DNA from: Chytridium lagenaria
Taxonomy: Eukaryota; Chytridiomycota; Chytridiomycetes; Chytridiales; Chytridiaceae
NCBI GenBank assembly: GCA_025449115.1
Contig: JAHLKC010000032.1
Location: forward strand, 124,001 to 188,000
DNA length: 64,000 bases
Direction of reading: 5' to 3'
The translations under genes were made by a program, and so were the position numbers. Shown here in pieces: positions 23,801 through 32,983 of this stretch; within the stretch, counting starts at the first letter, position 1, and each line of letters begins with the position of its first letter. A model generated the notes under the pieces. That model saw only the letters and a list, made by a program, of their open reading frames with translations, was not told the DNA's origin and did no database searches.

Positions 23801-24371
23801 GTCCGTCGAATGAGGAAGGGAAAATGGAAAGCGGCGAAAAACGCCCGAAACTCCCAGTTTCTTTGAGAAACGTACATCAATAAAAAAGGGGGTTAAAACA
23901 CTGGGCCTTGTTTAGATGATGGTTCTTGGAATCGACCCAACGTCGTTCTTCCAAAAATGTGTTGAACATAATATGGCAAGCTGTCATGTTAAGACTACGA
24001 CGTACGTCAGAAAACGGGAGCAAGATGTCGTCTGGCGATAATTGCCAGTGTGAGAGTTAAGGAGGAAGCATATGTGCGTTGAAAGGGTGTAAGGAGAAAG
24101 TATGTAGTTTTGTCAATGTATATCAGAAAGTTAGATAAAGTGGTAAGCTTACGACGTGTAGAATAGCTGTGTTTTCGTTTAAGACTTTTTGATAAATACA
24201 GCTCAAGATCAAAAGTAGGGGTTGTATAGAAATCTGATTTACGAGATGACAGTAAAAGGAGGAACGTAGACAAGATTGGTTGGCTATGCAAAAAAAAACA
24301 CAGGCAAGATTAAAGAAAACGTCTAAAAAAACCAAAATTAAGGACAATTGAACAAAATTAAAAAAGGAGGG
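23801..24371. other. AT-rich stretch between repeat array and GH26 fragment
   Basis: No convincing gene. The outer end of the mobile element probably lies in here. Short minus-strand open frames between 24007 and 24350 have no recognisable features. Confidence 0.4.
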
Positions 24372-24602
24372 CCGGCGAGTGGGATGTGTTGACGTCTCTG
24401 GCGACTTCTTCTTCCAGATGCTGGTACCATGCGCGCCAATGTCGTATTGGTTGGTTGCAAGGGAGCGACGAGAATATACTGCTTACAGATGGATTTTGCC
24501 ATCGCGGAAGGGGGCGGATGTGAGTGAGAATACTGTTGCAGCGGCAGACGGAGAGAGCGGTGAGGAGCTCAGGGCTGGCTGAGTTACTGGAGGGATGGAT
24601 GG
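24372..24602 (-). pseudogene. truncated 5' fragment of the GH26 gene
   Basis: On the minus strand this segment aligns with the signal peptide, first intron and start of exon 2 of the GH26 gene at 15564-15400. The leader pattern (CTCTCTCCGTCTGCCGCTG...CTCACATCCGCC) and the splice-donor sequence after ATCCATCTGTAAGC are shared, and exon 2 reads AWYQHLEEEVARDVNTS versus AWYQRLEGELAKDVNTR in the intact gene. The start codon is lost, the leader is shifted, and homology stops near 24372. It is a non-functional relic that lies across the mobile element from its parent. Confidence 0.7.
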
Positions 24603-24707
24603 AAAAACGAAACACAGGGCGAGAAAGAGAGCGGCAGTCTCTTTTACTCATATATTCTCGTGGTTATATTTATATGCGAGTCAAACGAAAAGCAAGCACA
24701 TTTCCGA

Positions 24708-26342
24708 TCACATCAACTCTGGAACATATCTCGCCAGCAAAGCCATCACCTCCAAATGTCCTCCCTTCACCGCCCTCTTCCAAGCAAAATCACCCTCCGC
24801 CCTTACATCCACTTTCCCCGTCCCAATCAACTCCCTCACCACATCCCCAAACCCATTTGCCGCCGCCCATCTCACCGCATGATTCTTGGACGCCCCAGGA
24901 TCAACCCTCCCATCCTCCAGCAACATCCTCATCACCTCCTTATGCCCATTTGCCGCAGCCGACCACAACGCCTGACTGTCATTTGCACAGGGGTTCACAA
25001 GCGGATGAGCGAGCAACAGCGACACAACGTCAACGTGTCCGTATTCTGCAGCGGAACGGATGGCAAAGTGATCACAGGATGTCACGTCCGAGAGGGGAAG
25101 GAGGAGATTCACGACACCTACACGTCCGTAGGCGCAGGCGAGGCGGAGTGGAAGACTATCCATGTCACGGGGATCAACACGGTTGGTGGAGAGAAGCAGC
25201 ATCACCATCTCAACGTCCCCTGATTGCGCAGCGTCCCTCAAGCATTGATTATGGCATGCAGCGGGATCAACGCGGCTCGTATCAAGCAAAAGTTTCACGA
25301 TATCGATATGTCGGTTTTTGACGGCAGACCGGAGGGGTTCATTGTTGGATGTCGATGGGTCAATATTCGGGGACGTGAGAAGAAGCTTTACGATTTCAAT
25401 ATGCCCATTCTTTGCAGCTGTTCGAAGCGGGGTTGTATCAGTTGTAGAATGAGCAGAGAGGAGGAGCCGCACTACATCAATATGGCCATTTGATGCGGCT
25501 TTACGAAGAGACGCTGGGGATTGCGGAACGAGAGGAAGAAGGTGTTGGACGATTTCCAGATGGCCGTTATTCGCTGCGAGAGTGATGGCGAGATTACCGC
25601 GAGTTGACGGATTTATGGGGGCTGTGGCGAGGAGGGAGGTAAGAAGGGATGTATGGCCGTGTTGGGCGGCCAGGAGGAACCAGTGGGTTGTGTTGAGCAG
25701 AATGGTGGTAGGTTTCAGGAGGTGAAGATGGGGGAGGAGGTGGGTGACGATGGAGGTTGAGCCGAAACGAGCGGCTGTGTCAATGATCTTTGTGAGGGTG
25801 TGGGCGTCAAGGGCGGTTGTGGCGAGGAGGGTGAGAAGAGTGGGAAGGGCGTCAAGGGTTGCAAGGAAGAAAAAGACAAAGTGGGTGTCGGAGGACCAAT
25901 CTGGTCGCCCAAGCGTTGCAGCACACTTAATAGCCCTTAAAATAGTGTCAGGGCCAGGTCTTGGTCCATGAATGAGATGGTCCACGGATATAAAGTCTTG
26001 CAAGAACAGACGGAGAGTGTAGCTTGAAAAGTTTCTCTTGCAGATTAGCGCTGCCCGGAGTAAAAGCGGCACAGAGGTCCAGTCAACAGACTTTAGAAGA
26101 ACCTCCGCATCGGGATAGTTACAGAGCCTCTCGATTCGAGTCTTTGCGAAGGAAAAATCGTTGATGACAAAGAGGAACTGGTAACGAGAAGCTTGTGATA
26201 GTTGGGGAAGATGTGAAAGTTGATCGAGAGGGATGTAAAGAGCGATTTGAGTGCAAAGCTCTATCGGGATCGTCGATAGACAGGGGGTATGATCCAGATG
26301 CCCGATGATGGTCTCCGCTTTCGCCACTTCTGACGACGCCAT
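24708..26342 (-). CDS. F-box-like / ankyrin repeat protein
   Basis: One uninterrupted 544-residue frame from the ATG at 26342. The first 60 residues (CLSTIPIELCTQIALYIPLDQLSHLPQ) look like an F-box or related helical motif: an I-P-x-E-L start, then hydrophobic helices. From about residue 175 to the end there are about ten ankyrin repeats, for example AAKNGHIEIVKLLLTSPNIDP and AAEYGHVDVVSLLLAHPLVNP. Such proteins are abundant in chytrids and may act as substrate adaptors of SCF ubiquitin ligases, but the binding partner cannot be read from sequence. The gene has no intron and no frame break, unlike its relative at 59980-61189. Confidence 0.8.
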   Translation of the reverse strand: MASSEVAKAETIIGHLDHTPCLSTIPIELCTQIALYIPLDQLSHLPQLSQASRYQFLFVINDFSFAKTRIERLCNYPDAEVLLKSVDWTSVPLLLRAALICKRNFSSYTLRLFLQDFISVDHLIHGPRPGPDTILRAIKCAATLGRPDWSSDTHFVFFFLATLDALPTLLTLLATTALDAHTLTKIIDTAARFGSTSIVTHLLPHLHLLKPTTILLNTTHWFLLAAQHGHTSLLTSLLATAPINPSTRGNLAITLAANNGHLEIVQHLLPLVPQSPASLRKAASNGHIDVVRLLLSAHSTTDTTPLRTAAKNGHIEIVKLLLTSPNIDPSTSNNEPLRSAVKNRHIDIVKLLLDTSRVDPAACHNQCLRDAAQSGDVEMVMLLLSTNRVDPRDMDSLPLRLACAYGRVGVVNLLLPLSDVTSCDHFAIRSAAEYGHVDVVSLLLAHPLVNPCANDSQALWSAAANGHKEVMRMLLEDGRVDPGASKNHAVRWAAANGFGDVVRELIGTGKVDVRAEGDFAWKRAVKGGHLEVMALLARYVPELM

Positions 26343-27150
26343 CTCGCTTGGCCACAAATTCTTTTGTTTTGTCAGGTGGTGGACCTTCTGGAAGCTTGTG
26401 ATGCGATTTCTTCAACGACGTCAAAGATGCTTGAGAAGGGGCCTGGGTTCTATGATGCTCGATGCCGAAGCTGTGTGCAGCCTTGAGATGGCCGTGCCTA
26501 TAGCATCATTAGAATCTCAACATGAGCAACCTGATTGTTCCGAAATCCTCACGATTCACTCACTACAAAAGCGAGTGGAATAGGCACCAAGAAGCGCTGA
26601 CATAGAGAGAAAGTACGGTGTTGGTATTGTTGTAACCTCGTAGTATACTTCATATGCTCTTTTACCCTGGGCTTGACATATTTAAACAACTCTTTGAACA
26701 ACGTTATAAAATCTCACAAACTACGCGCACTCCCGCAACGGAAAAGGAGTAACGAAAGCACAGAATACACACAACAAAGTCGAGGTGTGCGGAATAACCG
26801 AATGGAAATATAAATATTGATGGCGAGTGAGGAATGCCGAATAAAAAGAATGGCCAGTAATATATATATTTATTATTTAAATGAATGACAGGGACATCAA
26901 AAAGTGTAACAAATAAGTAAAAGATGAGTAGACACCCCGCTGCACGATGTCGATGCTTCAGCGATCATCCAAGGTAAAGCCCTCGGATCCCGCATCCCTA
27001 AAAAGCTGCTCCATCTTCCCCCATCTCCTTTTTTTCTCTTTTTTCCGATTCTTCATCGGCAGTATAAATACAAGAGGACAGCCCGCCATGTCAGGTATAA
27101 TTTCTCTCACTTTTTTTGATCGCGTTTGATAAGCCCAAGCAACAAGCAAA
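26343..27150. promoter_or_regulatory. divergent intergenic region, ankyrin gene and THI4
   Basis: About 800 bp separate the ankyrin start (minus) from the THI4 start (plus). It should hold both promoters and the THI4 5' leader. AT-rich between 26850 and 26880; nothing else recognised. The short open frames here on either strand have no recognisable features. Confidence 0.45.
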
Positions 27151-28732
27151 ATGTCCCCTCGTCTTGCCGTCCCCGTCGCCGTCAGCATGACCTCCAACGA
27201 GGCTGCTCTTCCCGCCCCTAACGTTGAGTCTCTCAAGACTGCCGTCCGTGCTCCCGTCGAGAGCTTTGATGGCAACTACAGGTTCGCTCCTATCAAGGTA
27301 AAGTAGTTCGGACAGCCACTTCCTTACATTTTGAGCTTGCCCATGGTGCAGCACTACACATCCGTACTAACTCTCTTCCCAATTTCTCTTCATAACGTAT
27401 TCAGGAGAGCCAGGTCTCTCGTGCTATGATTAAGCGGTGAGTTATCCTTGACTGTTGCAGTTTTGCTTATCCACCCATTCATGGCCAACGAACTAACCTT
27501 TTATATAGCTACTGGAAAGACATGGACGAAGCTGTCGTTTCTGACGTTGTCATCGTCGGTGCTGGCTCGGCCGGTCTTTCCTGCGCCTACACCCTCGCCA
27601 AGGCCTCGCCTCATCTCAAGATTACCATCATCGAGTCCGGTGTCGCCCCTGGTGGTGGCGCTTGGCTCGGTGGTCAGCTCATGACCCGTAAGCCTTTCTA
27701 ATCCTTATATTCGCTGACCCCATTTTTAGCCATGGTCATCCGCAAGGTGAGAAAACAGTGTAAAAATGCCCTGTTGAGCCACCACGCGTATCACCTCGTT
27801 TCATTATGAGGCGAGTGTGATGCGTCAATTTTGGTCCTGACAGAGCTGCGGGTGCCGGTTGTGTTTTCATCTGTGAGCTTTCTCTGTTAGTGCAGGGATA
27901 GCTGGCCATGGTTGAAACATGACTGGCTGAGAGAATACCGCCAGAACCCCGATCGAGATCATGCTCGCGTGGGGAAGCTTCTTGTCAGGGATAATTAACC
28001 TTTCTTTTCCAAAATGGCAGCCCGCCAACACGCTCCTTGACGAGCTTAACATTCCCTACGAGGATGAGGGCAACTACGTTGTCGTCCGCCACGGTTCGTC
28101 TCTTGTCAAGAAGTACGTAGCTAACTTCTGTATTTGTAGCCGCCCTCTTCACCTCCACCATTCTTTCCAAGGTGCTCATGATGCCGAACGTTCGCATGTT
28201 TAACGCCACCGCCGCCGAGGACCTTATTGTCCGCCCGGACCCGTCCACTAACGGTAAGAGGGTTGGTGGTGTTGTGACCAACTGGACCCTTGTGTCCCTC
28301 AACACGACCACCAGTCGTGCATGGACCCCTCCACTGTCACCGCCCCCATTGTGTGCTCCTTTGCCCGGTCACGATGGACCTTTCGGCGCTGCCAGTGTTA
28401 AGAGGTTGGTAAGTGCTGGTCTTGTTGAGAAGCTCGGTGACATGAGGGCTCTTGACATGAACCTTGCTGAGGATGCCATCGTCAACTCTACCCGTGGTGA
28501 GTTTTTATATAATTTGTAGCGCTGTATACTTTGATTCTCACTATTTTTGTTATACAGAGGTCTACCCTGGTCTCATTGTTGGAGGAATGGAGCTTGCCGA
28601 GCTTGACGGTCACCCCGTATGGGCCCCACCTTTGGAGCCATGCTTGCCTCTGGTATGAAAGCTGCCAAGGAGGCCCTCAAGGTTCTCGACTCGCTTAAGG
28701 GCAGAATTGTTGACGGTGTCGTTGTTGCTTGA
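27151..28732 (+). CDS. THI4: thiamine thiazole synthase THI4
   Basis: Exons 27151..27297, 27405..27436, 27509..27687, 27730..27746, 28021..28093, 28140..28496 and 28558..28732. The product makes the thiazole half of thiamine from NAD, glycine and a sulfur atom taken from its own cysteine. The FAD/NAD-binding motif [19 protein letters not shown], the [17 protein letters not shown] block, the RHAALFTST block, [14 protein letters not shown] and [12 protein letters not shown] are all clear. Two one-base losses break the frame: in the CTCAACACG word near 28300, where the conserved sequence would read CMDP with the sulfur-donor cysteine, and in the CCCC run at 28614-28617 before the RMGPTFGAM block. 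These look like sequence errors. Regulation is by the intron riboswitch annotated separately. Confidence 0.93.
27747..28020 (+). promoter_or_regulatory. 274 bp regulated intron of THI4 containing the TPP riboswitch
   Basis: This intron runs from the GT after VIRK to the AG before PANTLLDE. It is much longer than the other THI4 introns (about 42-107 bp), and the extra sequence contains the thiamine pyrophosphate aptamer. Ligand binding would alter the choice of splice sites and hence THI4 output, as established for fungal and algal THI genes. Confidence 0.8.
27885..27990 (+). ncRNA. thiamine pyrophosphate (TPP) riboswitch aptamer
   Basis: The two conserved halves are present in order. CTGAGA is at 27927-27932, followed by AATACC; then GAACCCCGATCGAG begins at about 27944 and GCTCGCGTGGGGAAG ends at about 27977. 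CCCC pairs with GGGG (P4), GAG with CTC (P5), and GCG is conserved. A variable stem is formed by AGCTGGCCATG (about 27900) and CATGACTGGCT (about 27918), and GGGAT pairs with ATACC. This matches the universal TPP aptamer and sits inside an intron of THI4, which fits its known role in thiamine feedback. Confidence 0.9.
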
Positions 28733-28968
28733 GGTGTTTTTGTTTTCGTTTTTTCGTTTTTTCTTCTGTGCTTATTGCTCATATCCAATTGTGATGTTGC
28801 TCATCCAAACCCCTTGCTTATTGATGGAGATATCGCTTTCGCTTCGATTGTGCCTTTGACGTGATGAATCTCTGTCCGTCTTCCTCATTTTCCTGTTGAA
28901 TAAAAAAGTTTTTGTTTGTTCTATTTGATTGAATTCGACTCTTTGGTCACAATTGTGAAGGAGTAGCC

Positions 28969-30447
28969 ATGGACTCCAACGTCAGTAGCACGTCAGGGTC
29001 GCTGGACGACCTTGCAGTGCATGATCTCCTTAATGATATTGACCTCCACATCGCCAGCGCAGGACCCCGCGGCCAAAGCATTGAAATGGCTCCAAGATCA
29101 AAGATGTCCAGGTTCTCTGCTGAGCTCGATGCCGCCTTCACTGCACCTTCGAACCCCAATTCCCTCATCCAAGATAACTCCTCCTCCGCCGAACCCAACA
29201 ACCGATACCCTCCTCATCGCAGATCCGCTGATGGACTATCCACCCAAACCATACCCGACCAACCCTACGACGAAGACGCTCTTCTCCTCGAAAACCCCTC
29301 ATCCGATTCCATCGCCAACCCCCATGAATGGGCTTCCCGTCGCAAATCCAACCCACCATCCAAGATCACAACAATCCCAGCCATCTCTTCCTTCACACCG
29401 AAATCACCCTCCGGATACGATCCCATCAGCCCCGTGTTTGACATTCTCTCCACGGGTGGGATTGAACGTGCAAAACCTTGGACGCTGGAAGACGTGGGGT
29501 CAATGCCCGAATCGCAGTTTCTCGCAACTCATCATGAAGTTGGCGGAGAAACCAGAGGACGAAGGGAGGGTTGGTGGGATGGAAAGGATCAGGGAATTGG
29601 TGTGGAGACGAGTGAATTACATAAAAATGAATGATGATGCTGCGAAGATGAGCCGGTGCGTCTATTTGTCTTTTTTTTTGTTTTTTTGCGTCTCAGGATC
29701 ACTTGGACGAGTGAGTTTTCGTTGACTCTTAGCGTGCTTTTTTTCGTTTAGGATGCCATATTGGCAACTTGCTATTGCGAGGATACCTGCGTTGGCTGTG
29801 ACGATGCTTCTAGAGTTGGGTGTAGGAGCTGTGGTGGCGAGTTATGATGATATTCTCAAGGAGCATATCATTATGGCGGCTTTCATGCCTGTGCTTTCAG
29901 CAGTGTCAGGTATAAACCCGTTCTTTTAACTTATTGTTGATGAGGTGTAAAGGTTGTATTGGACTTCAGGCTTCCGCTGCAACGTTACGAGGTCTCGCCA
30001 CAGGTCACGCATCACATACAAGTTTTAAAGAAATTGCGAGAGTGCTTCTTAAGGAAGCGTTTGCGGCGGCTGTCGTTGGTTTGATTGCAGGGTTGGCGTT
30101 GTTTTTCGTGTCTGGGGTGTGGGGAAAATCTTTTGGTTTAGCGGCTGTCACGGGTGGAAGGTAACTCTTCCCGCTTTTAACCTTGTAAATTAACCTTTCA
30201 CTTTTTTTCTCTCGTAGTATCTGGTTATCTTCTGTTCTCAGCAGCATGTTTGGAAGTCTTGGACCTGTGTTTTGGAAAACTGTGGGAGTGGATCCCGCCG
30301 TCGCGGCTGGACCGTTTGAGACGGCTATTCAGGATCTCATCGGTCTCACAATGTAAAGTCTCCCAACCAATCGTCTATTTTATTAACCCTCACTGTTCTA
30401 GTTATTTATCATTAGCGAACGCAACTCTTCGCCAAAAAAATCCATAA
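28969..30447 (+). CDS. MgtE-type (SLC41-like) magnesium/divalent cation transporter
   Basis: The ATG at 28969 opens a long Ser/Pro-rich cytosolic region (to about 29640). Then come ARIPALAVTMLLELGVGAVV, KEHIIMAAFMPVLSAVSG, ATLRGLATGHASHTSFKEI, LKEAFAAAVVGLIAGLALFF, SSVLSSMFGSLGPVFWKTVG and VDPAVAAGPFETAIQDLIGL, which follow the order of the MgtE channel domain, including the ARGLATG block and the DPA..GP motif. The last exon reads YLSLANATLRQKNP to the stop at 30447. No CBS or MgtE N-domain is visible, so cytosolic Mg2+ sensing must differ from bacterial MgtE. A one-base shift near 29530 and introns at about 29657-29751, 29910-29967, 30162-30218 and 30355-30401 are needed. The gene lies 236 bp after THI4 on the same strand. 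Confidence 0.75.
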
Positions 30448-30500
30448 TGGCCCTAAACTAAAGCCAACAACACACACATCTACACCTGCGTCGAATATAT

Positions 30501-32754
30501 TCAAAGCTTCACCGTCCTCCCTGCTTTTCGAAGAATTTCTTGTTTGACTTGACTTTTCAACACTTTTCCATTCGCGTTGCGGGGTAATGGGTCATTTCGT
30601 ATGTCCACAAACATGGGACACTTGAATTTCGCAATCTTGCCTATACAATGTGGATAATATCATTTTGGGTGATTTTTCCTCGATACTCGGGTTTGATCTG
30701 CATGGCTGCAGCGACCTCCTCTCCGAGAATTTTATGGGGAAGCCCCACGACGGCGCAGTCCATAACAGCGTGATGCGAGAAAATGCAGTTCTGTGATAGG
30801 TTTTTTAGGTGCAAGGGATCTAAGGGAACGGATTTACCTCGACTTCAACGCAGTATATGTTTTCGCCTCCACGAATGAGCATGTCTTTTGCGCGGTCGAG
30901 GATGTAGAGAAGGTTCAGAGTCTATGCGTCCTATGTCGCCAGTGCGGAACCAACCCGTGGGTGAAAAGGCTTTCTGAGTGGCGGTGGGATTGTTCCAGTA
31001 TTCTTTTACGACGTTTGGTCCCTGCCGTTGTTATTACAGCGGGAAAATAGTAAGGAATGAACTGGAAGAGGAATAAAAAACGAAGGGATTCAACCGAGAA
31101 TGGCGAGACACATCGCAGATAGTGCCCTCCTTACCTTTACAATGACTTCACCGATACCCCCTAACTCTACATCATCCCACGTTCCTGGTATGACTATTCT
31201 CACATCTACCGTTAAAACAGTTGGTCCAACCGAATCAGGTTTAAGTTCGTAATCTACGCCCACGTTTCTCGATACCAGCGCGGATGTTTCAGTAAGTCCA
31301 TACCCATTACTGGCTGCAGGTTTGATCTAAATAGAGGCAGTAAGGAAGATAAGTAAAGTTATTTGTAACTACCTTTGGCAGTCGCTTCTTGATGGCATCC
31401 AAAAGATCTCGCGGTGCAGGCGCGCCGCCAAGTATAACGCTACGATAGACGAAAGATCGTATTTCGTGATATCCGGGTGTTCAATAAACTATCCACATCA
31501 ACATCACGTCCGTTTCAAAGAACCCACCTGCCAAATAACCGCCGGCACCCCACCCAAATTCGTTACTCTCTCCCTCTCCACAAGCTTCATAGCACCTACA
31601 GGATCCCATTTCTCCATCATCACCATCTTCGCGCCCGTCGCCATGCACCCGCCCATCACGGAATGACAGCCTATGACATGGAAGAGCGGCACTGAGAGGA
31701 GGTAGGTGGTTTGAACGGACTGTGGTGCAGATTTAGAGAAACCGAGACCTTTGCGGAGGGAATCACGGGCGACAGTGGATGAAGAGTTGAGGAGGTTGGT
31801 GAGGAAGTTGCGGTGGTGCCTAATGCGCCTTTAGGGATGCCGGATGTGCCGGATGTAAAAAATACTAACTGCGTTAACACGGACATGAAGATAATGCAGT
31901 CTCACATGTCGCGTCATCGTCCGGACAAATATCAATGTCAGGCAGCTCGTCTTCCTTGACCGTTTCTTCAAGCTCATTAAACTTAAGCGTCACTCCAACC
32001 CATTCCGGTAACTTCACCACCCGCTCGTTTCAACAACAACCAACAGCCTTAACCGCGTAAACCCATCCGCAATCCTTCCCGACAATGGTTCCAACCGCTC
32101 CGTATCCACAAACAACGCCGCAGCACTACACGACTCCATCAGATACCCGACTTCATTCGGTTTTAACCATCCGTTGATCGGAACAACGATGGCGCCGATC
32201 GTGATGGCTGCCCAGAATGTACGATCCACTTACTGTTAAAAAAGAGGAGGGAATAGGAGGAAACTTACCTCTGGACAGTTTTTCATAAGGATGGCGATAC
32301 GATCACCTTTTTGAAGGCCTTGCATGAGAGAGCGTGGGAAAGGTGTATGACTCTTTGACGGAAGACGGAGAAAGTGATGCGATGGGATCCGTGGACCATA
32401 AATATTTTATCGCCGTGGTTCTTCCCAACATTAAAAGTGGTTTTCGGAAGATCAATTACCTTTGTTGCTCTTAAAAGCGATACCATGTTCTTGGGGGCAT
32501 TCTTGAAGACACTGCGATTGTGACAAGATTCATAGATTAGATAGAGAGTGGAGTTTAAAGGGATATACCGTTGCGGCACTCCACGGATCGTCACCTCCTC
32601 CAACTCATGCGGCATCCGGAGGCGGCTAGGCTCGAGTTGCATCTTTGAGGGTGTATTTGTTGCCTGGCGGTATCCACCATTTAGCATTCGGTGTCAGAGC
32701 CGTCATGAAGACTTTTGGGTGAGTTTTGCCGAAGTTGTCAGAGAGCGCTGACAT
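30501..32754 (-). CDS. AMP-dependent fatty acyl-CoA synthetase, copy B
   Basis: The ATG at 32754 begins MSALSDNFGKTHPKVFMTAL. Blocks in order are KWWIPPGNKYTLKD, TFWAAITIGAIVVPINGWLKP, the adenylation P-loop VFFTSGTSGIPKGALGT, PLFHVIGCHSVMGGCMATG, WDPVGAMKLVERERV and the C-terminal hinge with GENIYCVEVE. The protein ends RKAGRTVKL once the last exon is read in the correct frame, giving the stop at 30501. These are the A3-A10 motifs of acyl-adenylate-forming enzymes that activate fatty acids with ATP and CoA. Frame shifts at about 32634, 31790 and 30640 must be resolved. It is a close tandem paralogue of the gene at 32984-35178, 230 bp away. It lacks a clear peroxisomal signal. Confidence 0.78.
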
Positions 32755-32983
32755 AAAAATATGGCAAGTTGCATTTATATTATCATTGCCCATCAGAATA
32801 GTCATGCTCTTAAGTTATTTTGATGAGATTTACTGTTTATTTGTGCATCAAAGGAAAAGCATGGAATAAGTCATAGACGCGAAAGCAAATAAGGTGCACG
32901 AAACGACCGAGATACTTGAATCTCGGACGGAGGCTGATAAACAACACTCGCGAGAGATACAGAAATAATGAAAGTGCCACCAT

